Source: Spirochaetaceae bacterium (GTDB lineage: Bacteria > Spirochaetota > Spirochaetia > Treponematales > Treponemataceae). From it: DNA of 35,550 bases. Below are positions 25,983 to 34,348 of the stretch, one piece after another; the first letter of the stretch is position 1; every line of letters starts with the position of its first letter. A model generated the notes under the pieces. That model was given only the letters and a program-made list of their open reading frames with translations. It did no database searches and was not told the origin of the DNA. A program made the translations under genes and the position numbers. The stretch covers positions 1 through 35,550 of the forward strand of contig JAISTZ010000182.1 of assembly GCA_031272345.1 (NCBI GenBank), in the 5' to 3' direction.

Positions 25983-26908
25983 AACGGCGCCGCAGGATTT
26001 TCCGCGCTTCCGCACAATTTCTGCCGGGCCTGTTGTTTTGCCTGTGCGTCCTCTTGGGGAGCGCCCAGGAAGAACATGACGAAGAGGGGGCGTCCTTTTT
26101 TGTGGAACCCGCCGGGGAACAGCCCCAGGGGGAAATCCTCCTCGACGCCCGGGGCTCCCTTGCGGGGTTCTTTGAGGACGGGGACGGCCTGTTCATGCTG
26201 TCACCCCTGGGAGGTCAAAATTCCCCTGCCCTGAACACGATTTCCAGTGGGGAAACCCGGTTCACCCACAGTAAATACGACGGCTCCATCAGGGTCGTCT
26301 CCAAGATGGTGTGGCAAAAAAAAGACGGCCCAAGCGAGCCCCTCAGCCGCACCGAATACCGCTACAAAGACGAAAGCGCAAAGACCCCCGAAACCCAGGA
26401 GACCGTCTCGTTCCTGGACGGGGGGCGTGAAAAAATCTACTTCACCGAAGGGGGCCTTCCGCGCCTGGTGCGGCGTTACAAAACCGAAAAAATTGAAAAA
26501 CCCGCGGACAGCAAGGGTGACGAAGAAGGCGCGGGCGGCGAGAAGGGCGAAGAATCCGGGGAAGGTGAGGGGCCGCCGATTCTCCTGTCCGAGACCCAAT
26601 ACCTCTACGACGGCGAAAATCGGGTCGAAAGGAAGACGGCCAGATTCTTTGACCCGGAGGACGGCGCGCGGGTGACCCGCACGGAAACGACCCGCTACGG
26701 GTACACGGAATTTTCCGAAGACCCGGACACGGAGTTTTTCCGGGACGGAAAACTTGCCGCACGGATCGTCCACGGCCCGGAGGGGGAGCGCACGGAGACC
26801 CGATTCCTGCCGGGGGAGTATTCCGTGGAGAGCATCTACCAGAACGGCGTCCTTGCCGGGGAGCGGTTCCTCCTGGGGGACAGGGAATTACGGAGGCACG
26901 ATTACTGA
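25979..26908 (+). CDS. Hypothetical secreted protein
   Basis: Signal peptide FLPGLLFCLCVLLGSAQ; YD-rich segments such as TEYRYKDES, TQYLYDGENR, TTRYGYTEF; overlaps ftsY and the following permease gene. Confidence 0.65.
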   Translation: MKRRRRIFRASAQFLPGLLFCLCVLLGSAQEEHDEEGASFFVEPAGEQPQGEILLDARGSLAGFFEDGDGLFMLSPLGGQNSPALNTISSGETRFTHSKYDGSIRVVSKMVWQKKDGPSEPLSRTEYRYKDESAKTPETQETVSFLDGGREKIYFTEGGLPRLVRRYKTEKIEKPADSKGDEEGAGGEKGEESGEGEGPPILLSETQYLYDGENRVERKTARFFDPEDGARVTRTETTRYGYTEFSEDPDTEFFRDGKLAARIVHGPEGERTETRFLPGEYSVESIYQNGVLAGERFLLGDRELRRHDY

Positions 26909-28302
26909 TGAAAGGCCCGGCCCGCTTTATGAGTCCCATGAATTTCCGGTGGATATTCTTTGTGTCCCGCCGCTTTTCCCGGGTCGACAGGAGGTCCCGC
27001 TCGGCGGCCACGGGCCTGCTCTCGTCCCTGGGCATCTGCTTCGGCGTGATGACCCTGATTGTCACCCTCTCGGTGATGAACGGGTTCCAGCGCTCCTACA
27101 TCGACAGCATCATGGAGATAAGCTCCTCCCACATCCGCTACAGGGCCCCCTTCCCGGCGGGGGACGCAACGGAGGCGCTCCTTTCCGGCGTGGAAGCCCA
27201 GTGCCTGGGGGACCCCTCGGTCATCGCGGCGACGCCCTTCCTGGAAGCCCAAACCCTGATGACCGGCGTGTCGGCCCCGGGCAAGGGAGCCCGGGAACAG
27301 GCGGCGCGGATCAGGGCGGTCCCCGGGGACATCACCCGGCGGGACAGGGGCTTCGCCTCGGAGGTCCGCATCATCCGGGGGAGCTTCAGCCTGGGGGAGC
27401 CCCAGTCGATCGTGCTGGGGAGCGCCCTGGCCCGGTCCCTGGGGGTGTCCGTGGGGGGGCAGGTGAATCTCCTGGCCCTCTCCGGGGGCGAAGACGTGGC
27501 CCTCCTTTCGGGGAACCGGCTCTTCACCGTAACGGGGGTCTTCCATTCGGGCTATGCGGACATCAACTCGGCCTACGCCTTCATCTCCCTGGAGGACGGC
27601 CTGGCTGCCCTGGGGGAGTCCACCCCGGTCATGTTCAGCATCAAACTCAGGAACCCCGACAGGGCGGCCTTCGTCCTCAGGGCTCTCCAGGCAAAAATGG
27701 GCGGCGCCATCGTTGAGGAAAACGGCGCCCCCCCGCAAGGCCAGGGGACCGGCGGGGTCTGGGAGGCCTGGCGGCACTACAACCGGGCCTTCTTCGGGGC
27801 CCTCAGGGTAGAAAAAAACATCCTCATGCTCCTGGTGGTCATCATTTTTGTGGTGGTCGGGGTGAACATCTACAACGGCATGAGGCGGATGGTCTTTGAG
27901 CGCCGGGCGGAAATCGCCGTGTTCTCGGCCCTGGGGGGCCGGAAGGACGACATCCAGTCCGTGTTCGTGCTCCGGGGGCTCCTCACGGGGCTCATGGGCG
28001 CGATTCCGGGGCTCATCCTGGGGCTCCTGATTTGCGTACAGATCGACGGGGTGTTCATGCTGATTTCGGCGGTGCAGTACCGGCTGTCCCTCTTTGCCGC
28101 CATGCTCGTGGATCCCCAGAGGGCCCTGCTGCTCCGGGAGAACCCCATGTACACGGTGTTCGCTTCGATTCCCGCACGGGTCTTTCCCCATGAGGCCCTG
28201 GCGACAACCCTTTTCGGCTTTCTTTCGGCCCTGTTCGCGTCCTGGGCGGCGAGCAGGCAGCTCTTTTCTCTAAAAATTGCGGAGGTCCTGCGGGATGAAT
28301 GA
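26908..28302 (+). CDS. LolC/LolE-like lipoprotein-releasing ABC transporter permease
   Basis: FRWIFFVSRRFSRVDRRSRSAATGLLSSLGICFGVMTLIVTLSVMNGFQ; NIYNGMRRMVFERRAEIAVFSALGGRKDDIQSVFVLRGLLTGLMGAIPG (MacB/Lol type). Confidence 0.9.
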   Translation: MKGPARFMSPMNFRWIFFVSRRFSRVDRRSRSAATGLLSSLGICFGVMTLIVTLSVMNGFQRSYIDSIMEISSSHIRYRAPFPAGDATEALLSGVEAQCLGDPSVIAATPFLEAQTLMTGVSAPGKGAREQAARIRAVPGDITRRDRGFASEVRIIRGSFSLGEPQSIVLGSALARSLGVSVGGQVNLLALSGGEDVALLSGNRLFTVTGVFHSGYADINSAYAFISLEDGLAALGESTPVMFSIKLRNPDRAAFVLRALQAKMGGAIVEENGAPPQGQGTGGVWEAWRHYNRAFFGALRVEKNILMLLVVIIFVVVGVNIYNGMRRMVFERRAEIAVFSALGGRKDDIQSVFVLRGLLTGLMGAIPGLILGLLICVQIDGVFMLISAVQYRLSLFAAMLVDPQRALLLRENPMYTVFASIPARVFPHEALATTLFGFLSALFASWAASRQLFSLKIAEVLRDE

Positions 28303-28993
28303 CACAAACGAAACGGTCCTGCGAATACGGGGGCTTGAAAAAACCTTTGACACCGGTGCGGACAGGCTGACCATCATAAAAGACCTGGACCTGACCGCCC
28401 CGGAGGGGGCCCAGGTGGCGATTGTGGGCGAAAGCGGGAGCGGCAAGAGCACCCTCCTCAACATCATCGCCGGCCTGGACACGCCCACCAGGGGGGAGAT
28501 CCTCGTGGGGGGCCGGGACATCACCTCCCTCCCCGAGGACGGCCTGGCCCGGTTCCGATCGAAATTCCTGGGGCTTATCTTCCAGTTCCACTACCTGTTG
28601 CAGGATTTTTCCGCCCTGGAAAACGTGTACCTTCCGGCGTTCATGGCCGGGGAGGGGCGGAAGAGCGCCCTGGAGCGGGCAAAGACCTGCCTCGAAGCGG
28701 TGGGCATGGGCCACAGGATGAACCACATGCCCTCGGAGCTCTCCGGGGGGGAGCGCCAGCGGGTGAGCGTGGCCCGGTCCCTCATCAACGACCCCCGGCT
28801 GATTCTTGCGGACGAACCCACGGGCAACCTCGACCCGGCCAACGCCGCTATGATCGGGGAGCTGCTCTTCTCCCTGGCGGGGTCCTACAAGAAGACCCTC
28901 CTCCTGGTGACCCACGACATGGAACTGGCCGGCAGGGCCCACATCCGCTACCGCCTCAAGGAGGGCAAGCTGCAAGAGGAGCCCCTCCGGTGA
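28295..28993 (+). CDS. lolD: LolD-like ABC transporter ATP-binding protein
   Basis: VGESGSGKSTLLNIIAGLDTPTRGEI; SELSGGERQRVSVARSL; LILADEPTGNLDPANA; LLVTHDMELAGRA. Confidence 0.92.
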   Translation: MNDTNETVLRIRGLEKTFDTGADRLTIIKDLDLTAPEGAQVAIVGESGSGKSTLLNIIAGLDTPTRGEILVGGRDITSLPEDGLARFRSKFLGLIFQFHYLLQDFSALENVYLPAFMAGEGRKSALERAKTCLEAVGMGHRMNHMPSELSGGERQRVSVARSLINDPRLILADEPTGNLDPANAAMIGELLFSLAGSYKKTLLLVTHDMELAGRAHIRYRLKEGKLQEEPLR

Positions 28994-30306
28994 AGCCCGC
29001 GTCGTCAATCTTTTTTGCCTTCAAACTCATCCTGCCCAGGCGGGCGGCCTCATCGGGGGGGCGGAAGAGCCTCTTCGGGGCGGTGGCGTGTATCGCCCTG
29101 AGCCTGGTGCCCCTGGTGGTGGTGCTCACCGTGTCGGACGGCATGATAAGCGGCATTACCCGGCGGATGATCGGGCTTTCGAGCTACCACCTCCGGGTCT
29201 ATCCCCCCCAGGACCAGGGGGTTCCCGCGGAGCTCCTCCGGGAGAGCGCGGCGGTCCTCGCGGGCGTGGAGGGCGTAACCGGGGCGTACCCGGAAAAGCA
29301 GGGCATCGGCCTTGCGGCGGGGAAGGGCGGACGTCTTGGGGTGACGATTCGGGCGGTCGTGCCGGAGCTTTTTTCCGCCAACAGCGACTTTTCCACCCTC
29401 TTCTCGGTGACCGACGGGCAGTTGACCCTGGAAGGGACGAACCGGGCCCTCATCGGCAGCAAAATCGCCGAGGACCTGGGCCTCCGCGCCGGGGACTCCC
29501 TCCGGCTGATAACCCTGAGAACCGGCGCATCGGGCGCTCCGATCCCCCGGTCGTCCCTCTTCACCGTTGCCGGGGTGATTTCGTCGGGCTACCAGGAGCT
29601 CGATTCCCTGTGGGTCTTCGTGTCCCTGGATTCCGGGGACCTGCTCCAGGGGGCCTCATCCCTGTCGTTCATCGGCCTCACGGGCGGCGACCCCTTTTCA
29701 AAAAAACTCGCCCTCACCGCCTGGGAGCTGTCGTCCCTGCTGCCGCGAGAATACACGGTGTATTCATGGGAGGAACTCAACGCGGCCTGGTACGAAAACT
29801 TCGCGTCCACCAAGACCATGCTCCTGTGCATCATGATTCTGATCGTGCTGGTGGCGTCGGTGAACATTTCCTCCGCCCTGGTGATTCTGGCGATTGAGCG
29901 CCGGCGGGAAATCGCCATCCTCAAGAGCCTGGGGGCCACCTCCGGGGGGGTGTCCTTCGCGTTCCTCCTGGCGGGCATATCCGCCGGAGCCGCGGGCGTG
30001 GCCCTGGGGATTCCCCTGGGGCTCCTCTGCGCGGTCAACGTGAACGGGATCATCGGCTTCATGGAAAAGGTCGTGAATCTGGCGGCAAAATTCGCGTACA
30101 TCCTGGCGGGGCCCCAGGGGAATTTCTTCATCCCCCTGCACCTCCTCGACCCGGCGTACTACCTGGAGCATATCCCCGTGGTGCTCCCCTTCGGGTCCCT
30201 GTTTTTTATCGTGTGCGGGACTCTGGTGCTCTCCGCCCTGGCTGCGGTGTTCCCGAGCATCCGGGCGGGCAGGGAAAAGCCCATCGACACCCTGAGGCGT
30301 ATCTGA
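28990..30306 (+). CDS. LolC/LolE-like lipoprotein-releasing ABC transporter permease (second)
   Basis: GTG start; SSALVILAIERRREIAILKSLGATSGGVSFAFLLAGISAGAAG; C-terminal PSIRAGREKPIDTLRRI. Confidence 0.9.
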   Translation: MKPASSIFFAFKLILPRRAASSGGRKSLFGAVACIALSLVPLVVVLTVSDGMISGITRRMIGLSSYHLRVYPPQDQGVPAELLRESAAVLAGVEGVTGAYPEKQGIGLAAGKGGRLGVTIRAVVPELFSANSDFSTLFSVTDGQLTLEGTNRALIGSKIAEDLGLRAGDSLRLITLRTGASGAPIPRSSLFTVAGVISSGYQELDSLWVFVSLDSGDLLQGASSLSFIGLTGGDPFSKKLALTAWELSSLLPREYTVYSWEELNAAWYENFASTKTMLLCIMILIVLVASVNISSALVILAIERRREIAILKSLGATSGGVSFAFLLAGISAGAAGVALGIPLGLLCAVNVNGIIGFMEKVVNLAAKFAYILAGPQGNFFIPLHLLDPAYYLEHIPVVLPFGSLFFIVCGTLVLSALAAVFPSIRAGREKPIDTLRRI

Positions 30307-30350
30307 CATCACCTCAAAAAACCATGCCGCGGGTTTTTAAAATGTCTTCA

Positions 30351-30379
30351 TTGACTCGGGTTTTGAAAAAAAATAAGAT
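30351..30379 (+). promoter_or_regulatory. Putative promoter of the Fe-ADH gene
   Basis: TTGACT, 17-bp spacer, TAAGAT; AGGAG SD before ATG 30400. Confidence 0.6.
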
Positions 30380-30399
30380 ATGACAAAAGGAGACCAGCG

Positions 30400-31512
30400 A
30401 TGAAAGAACTGACCGTCAGGCCCGACATTTACCGGTTTGAACAATGCGAGGATTTTGCCGCGCAATTTGCCCTCGGCAAGGACGACCTCATCATCACCAA
30501 CGAATATATTTTTGAACCCTATTTCGGTTCCCTCCATCTGCCCAGTCAAATCATCCACCTGGAAAAATACGGCACGGGGGAACCCACCGACGACATGGTG
30601 GAGGCGTTGTACCGGGACATAACCAGGCCGTATACACGGGTTGTCGCCATTGGCGGCGGAACCGTGCTCGATGTGGGAAAGGTGTTTTCCCTCAAGAATA
30701 TCCATCCGGTTTTAAAACTCTACGACAACATGGACAACCTTGAGCGGGAAAAAAAGCTGGTCCTTGTGCCCACCACCTGCGGAACCGGCAGCGAAGTCAC
30801 CAACATAGCGATTCTCTCGCTCGTTTCCTTGGGGACAAAGAAGGGGCTGGCGGTGGATTGCCTCTATGCGGATCAAGCGGTGTTGATTCCCCGGCTTTTG
30901 GAGAAACTGCCCTTCAAGGTGTTTGCCGCAAGCTCAATTGACGCGCTGATTCATTCGGTGGAGTCAAGTCTGTCCCCAAAACGGAACGGCACAACCCTCC
31001 TGTTCGGCTACAGGGCAATAGAAATCATTTTGAACGGATACAGGGAGATAGCAAAAAATGGGCCGGACGCCAGGTTCTCCCTGCTGCCGGAATTTCTCCG
31101 CGCAAGCAACTATGCGGGAATCGCCTTCGGCAACGCAGGCTGCGCGGCCGTCCATGCCCTGAGTTATCCCCTGGGGGCCGCCTACCGTGTGCCCCACGGG
31201 GAGTCAAACTATGCGGTGTTCATCGGGGTTATGAAAAACTACATGGAGCTCAAACGTGACGGCCCCATCGACAGGTTGAACACCTATATGGCGGCGTTGC
31301 TCGGCTGCAAAAAAACCGCTGTGTACGGGGAACTGGAAAAGCTTTTGAGTCACCTTATAGAACGGAAGCCCCTTTCCGCCTACGGAGTCACCCGGGACGA
31401 AATCGTCACGTTTACGGATTCCGTGTTGGCAAACCAGCAGCGGTTGCTCGCGAACAACTTCGTCCCCCTGGACAGGGACAGAATCCTCAAGATTTACCGG
31501 GAACTTTATTGA
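30400..31512 (+). CDS. Iron-containing alcohol dehydrogenase family (4-hydroxybutyrate dehydrogenase-like)
   Basis: VVAIGGGTVLDVGKV; VLVPTTCGTGSEVTNIAI; ASSIDALIHSVES; GCAAVHALSYPLGAAYRVPHGESNYAVF metal-ligand region. Confidence 0.88.
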   Translation: MKELTVRPDIYRFEQCEDFAAQFALGKDDLIITNEYIFEPYFGSLHLPSQIIHLEKYGTGEPTDDMVEALYRDITRPYTRVVAIGGGTVLDVGKVFSLKNIHPVLKLYDNMDNLEREKKLVLVPTTCGTGSEVTNIAILSLVSLGTKKGLAVDCLYADQAVLIPRLLEKLPFKVFAASSIDALIHSVESSLSPKRNGTTLLFGYRAIEIILNGYREIAKNGPDARFSLLPEFLRASNYAGIAFGNAGCAAVHALSYPLGAAYRVPHGESNYAVFIGVMKNYMELKRDGPIDRLNTYMAALLGCKKTAVYGELEKLLSHLIERKPLSAYGVTRDEIVTFTDSVLANQQRLLANNFVPLDRDRILKIYRELY

Positions 31513-31518
31513 GGGAAT

Positions 31519-33261
31519 CTACTCCTTCTTTTGCCGTCCAAGCTTCCGCTTCTGGTCTTCGGGCAAATCCAGCCCCAGGGTGCCCCCGGGGTTCATGATT
31601 CCGTCGGGGTCAAAATGCTTCTTGAGGGCCTTGTACACGGCGAATTCGTTCTCCCCGATGCTGTGTTCCAGCCAGGGGCCGAACATCTTGCCGATGCCGT
31701 GGTGGTGGCTCATGGTCGCCCCGGACTTTTGAATCGCGTCGAGGATGCCCGCGTGGAAGGCGCGGAATTCCTCCGGGTCGTGCATGATGACGAGGAAGAT
31801 CCAGTAGAGATTCGCCCCCTGGGGGTAGGCGTGACTCAGGTGGGTCATGCAGATCGTGTTGGGCCGCGCCTTGACGTAGGCGCGCACGTCCCGGTGCACC
31901 TGGCTCATGTTGCTCCAATTGACCGTGCACTCCATGGTGTCCATCACCACGCCGAAATCCTGGAGGGTGTCCCGGAGGTAGGGGTCGCTGAACCGGCCCT
32001 TCTCCCAGGCCCTCGTGACCGCCCCGGAGAGCCAGACGCCGCCGTATTTCCGCGCCACCCGGGCAGCGTTTTTGGCGCAGTTTTTTGAGAACCCGGCCTC
32101 CCCGTTGGTGAATCCCAAAAAGAGGCACATTTCGTCAACCTTGAAGCCCCTGAGGTCGAAGAGGATTTTGAGGGGACTGTCGATCACGTTGTACATGTGG
32201 AGCATGATGGAGGTTTCCTCCGGGTCCGAGAGGCGGAACACCGAGGGATTCCCCCCTTCGCTCTGCATGATTTCCCTGGCGGCCCGCTGGCCGGTCTCCC
32301 AGTCCTTGAACATGTACGAAAACCGGCGGATCGTCTGCGGGGTGTGGCGGAAGATTTTCAGGGTGACGTGGGTGAGCACTCCGAAGGTCCCCTCGCTTCC
32401 CAGCATGATTTGATTCAGATCCGGGCCGGTGGCCTTGCGGGGGTAGCGGTCCGTGGTGATTGTGCCCGCAGGGGTTGCGTAGTCCCCCCCCAGCACGATG
32501 TCCTGGATGCAGCCGTAGTAGGTGGAGTTCTGCCCGGCCCCGTGGGTGACGGCCCACCCGCCCACGGAGGAGTGTTCCCAGCTTTGGGGAAAGTGCCCGG
32601 AGGTGTAGGCCCGCTCCGCGCCGAAAAGCTGCTGGGCCCTGTTGAGGGTCTCTTCCAGTTTGGGGCCGCTCATGCCGGCCTCCACGGTGATGGTCTGGTC
32701 AACCTCGTTGAAGCGCACCACCTTGTTGAACCGGAGGCGCAGGTCCAGGGACACGCCGCCCTTCACGCACTCCACCCCCCTGGTGACCGAGGAGCCCCCG
32801 CCGTACACGTAAAGCGGTATCTTCTCCCGGGCGCAGAACGAGACGATGCGTTCAATCTGCTCCTTTGTGTCCGGGTAGACCACCGCGTCGGGCACGTTTT
32901 CCACCCGCCTGAGGCGCAGGCGCATGAGGTCGTACATGGTCTTGCCGTAGGCCACCGAGAGCCGGGCATAGTCGTCGGTGCGCACGAAGTCCCTCCCCAC
33001 GATGTCCCTGAGGGCCTGAATGTGGGAGGCCGGCAGGGCTGAGGGCTTGTCGAATTTGACTTCGTCGAGCCCAAGGTTTTCGCTGTAGGTCCTGAAGACC
33101 TCGTCGCCCAGGCCGAACTGCCCCTTGAGCAGCTTATAGAGGGACTCCCTGGGGGCTTTTATCTGATTCGGCGCCCCCCACTTGAAGATTGACCTGTACG
33201 AATTGGGCGGCACCTCGCCCTGATACCATTTCGGTTCAAAATCCTTGTATGCGTGCGCCAT
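31519..33261 (-). CDS. FAD-binding oxidase, alkyldihydroxyacetonephosphate synthase (AGPS)-like
   Basis: PDTKEQIERIVSFCAREKIPLYVYGGGSSVTRGVE (FAD PP-loop), HFPQSWEHSSVGGWAVTHGAGQNSTYYG, LGSEGTFGVLTHVTLKI, SGATMSHHHGIGKMFGPWL (AGPS HHH motif). Confidence 0.92.
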   Translation of the reverse strand: MAHAYKDFEPKWYQGEVPPNSYRSIFKWGAPNQIKAPRESLYKLLKGQFGLGDEVFRTYSENLGLDEVKFDKPSALPASHIQALRDIVGRDFVRTDDYARLSVAYGKTMYDLMRLRLRRVENVPDAVVYPDTKEQIERIVSFCAREKIPLYVYGGGSSVTRGVECVKGGVSLDLRLRFNKVVRFNEVDQTITVEAGMSGPKLEETLNRAQQLFGAERAYTSGHFPQSWEHSSVGGWAVTHGAGQNSTYYGCIQDIVLGGDYATPAGTITTDRYPRKATGPDLNQIMLGSEGTFGVLTHVTLKIFRHTPQTIRRFSYMFKDWETGQRAAREIMQSEGGNPSVFRLSDPEETSIMLHMYNVIDSPLKILFDLRGFKVDEMCLFLGFTNGEAGFSKNCAKNAARVARKYGGVWLSGAVTRAWEKGRFSDPYLRDTLQDFGVVMDTMECTVNWSNMSQVHRDVRAYVKARPNTICMTHLSHAYPQGANLYWIFLVIMHDPEEFRAFHAGILDAIQKSGATMSHHHGIGKMFGPWLEHSIGENEFAVYKALKKHFDPDGIMNPGGTLGLDLPEDQKRKLGRQKKE

Positions 33262-33365
33262 GGGCACTCCTTTAAAAGCACTAATGAATCAGCTTGTTGC
33301 CCCGAAACCGGGACGTCGGAATTTTCCGTTATTAAAACGTCCGCCGGGCCGGTTTGGGTACGGGG

Positions 33366-33394
33366 ATTGTATACTTTTTCCGGCCGAACCGCAA
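33366..33394 (-). promoter_or_regulatory. Putative promoter of the AGPS-like gene
   Basis: Minus strand TTGCGG, 17-bp spacer, TACAAT (33371-33366). Confidence 0.5.
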
Positions 33395-33408
33395 GGCGGC
33401 TTTTTTGC

Positions 33409-33437
33409 TTGACAAACACCAGGGAAGGGGGTATGCT
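33409..33437 (+). promoter_or_regulatory. Promoter of the small membrane protein pair
   Basis: TTGACA (33409-33414), 17-bp spacer, TATGCT (33432-33437), 8 nt before ATG 33446. Confidence 0.7.
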
Positions 33438-33445
33438 GATGGATT

Positions 33446-33634
33446 ATGGATGATCTGCTGGCTGAAGTCGTAAAGATCCGCGAGCTTTTAGAAAAACTGG
33501 CGGCTGGATCGGCCAAAAAGCCAGCCCCGCTTCTGAGAAGGGGATGGGTCATTGTTTTGGAAGTGGCGGCATTCCTGTCCGCCCTGGTGTCGATAATAAT
33601 TTACGTGATTGATTACTTAATGAGGTACCTATGA
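33446..33634 (+). CDS. Small single-TM membrane protein, 62 aa
   Basis: MDDLLAEVVKIRELLEKLAAGSAKKPAPLLRRGWVIVLEVAAFLSALVSIIIYVIDYLMRYL: amphipathic/charged N-terminus then a TM helix; own promoter. Confidence 0.65.
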   Translation: MDDLLAEVVKIRELLEKLAAGSAKKPAPLLRRGWVIVLEVAAFLSALVSIIIYVIDYLMRYL

Positions 33635-33714
33635 ACTGGCTTTTAATACTTACACTGTCACTTACCGCTATTTTTACGTTAGCGAGCGTTATTCTCCGTC
33701 TGCGGGAAAAGTAA
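33631..33714 (+). CDS. Micro membrane protein, 27 aa
   Basis: ATGA overlap with the 62-aa gene; MNWLLILTLSLTAIFTLASVILRLREK: one TM helix and a charged tail. Confidence 0.5.
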   Translation: MNWLLILTLSLTAIFTLASVILRLREK

Positions 33715-33844
33715 GGGAATTACTGAAAAAGTCAATCGAGACTTTTACAAGAGGGGAACCTTCGCTCCCGTTGGTCGCTCGGTTGAGGAGCAGTGCTACT
33801 TTACTTGGCCGCAATTTCGTAGCAACTCAAAGAGTTGCATGTCC

Positions 33845-34186
33845 CTAGTGTGCCTTGGCGCATTTTCGGAGGAGTCCGTCGATGCAGAGATTTACCTGGG
33901 TGAGCCGTTCCAGGGCCAGGGCGGCCTTTTCCGCCGTTGTGTCCGCAAAGTCCGGGGGCGCGCCGTGCTGGAAGAAGAGGGTCCCCACAGCCACGTCCAG
34001 GGCCTCCGCCAGGCCCGCAAGGGTTTCGGGGTAGGGCCATTTTCTGCCGGTTTCTATGGCGCTCAAAAATCCCGCTGAAATTTTTGCCTTTTCCGCCAGT
34101 TTTTCCTGAGAAAGCCCCTTGTTTATCCTGTTCCGTTTGACGTTGTCCGCCAAAATGCCCCGCAGGGCCGCTCCGTCCATTGCCAT
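33845..34186 (-). CDS. XRE-family HTH transcriptional regulator
   Basis: LADNVKRNRINKGLSQEKLAEKAKISAGFLSAIETGRKWPYPETLAGLAEALDVAVGTLFF is a canonical HTH_3. Confidence 0.9.
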   Translation of the reverse strand: MAMDGAALRGILADNVKRNRINKGLSQEKLAEKAKISAGFLSAIETGRKWPYPETLAGLAEALDVAVGTLFFQHGAPPDFADTTAEKAALALERLTQVNLCIDGLLRKCAKAH

Positions 34187-34250
34187 ACCTAAAACGATTG
34201 AAATTTACCCGCCGAAGTGACAAAAATGAAACGCCTATAAGAACAAAAAA

Positions 34251-34292
34251 GTTCTGTCAGATGAAGAAAAACGATTTTTTTTGTTCTGTTAG
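34251..34292. promoter_or_regulatory. Direct repeats GTTCTGTCAG / GTTCTGTTAG, candidate operators
   Basis: 34251-34260 and 34283-34292, start-to-start 32 bp, in the XRE/DUF5672 divergent region; the first also forms an AGAAC-N6-GTTCT inverted repeat (34240-34255). Confidence 0.5.
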
Positions 34293-34348
34293 GGTGAATT
34301 TTTGCCTACCAGGGTTGACTCGGCGTGTTTTTCTAATAGAATGATATT

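Noticed and set aside
26902-28191. 429-aa minus-strand ORF
   Set aside because: Antisense to the Lol-type permease; His/Pro/Gly/Asp-rich shadow composition.
30311-30340. AAAAACC-ATGCCGCG-GGTTTTT hairpin after the Lol operon
   Set aside because: Terminator-like but the stem is short and AT-rich; not strong enough to list as a confident terminator.
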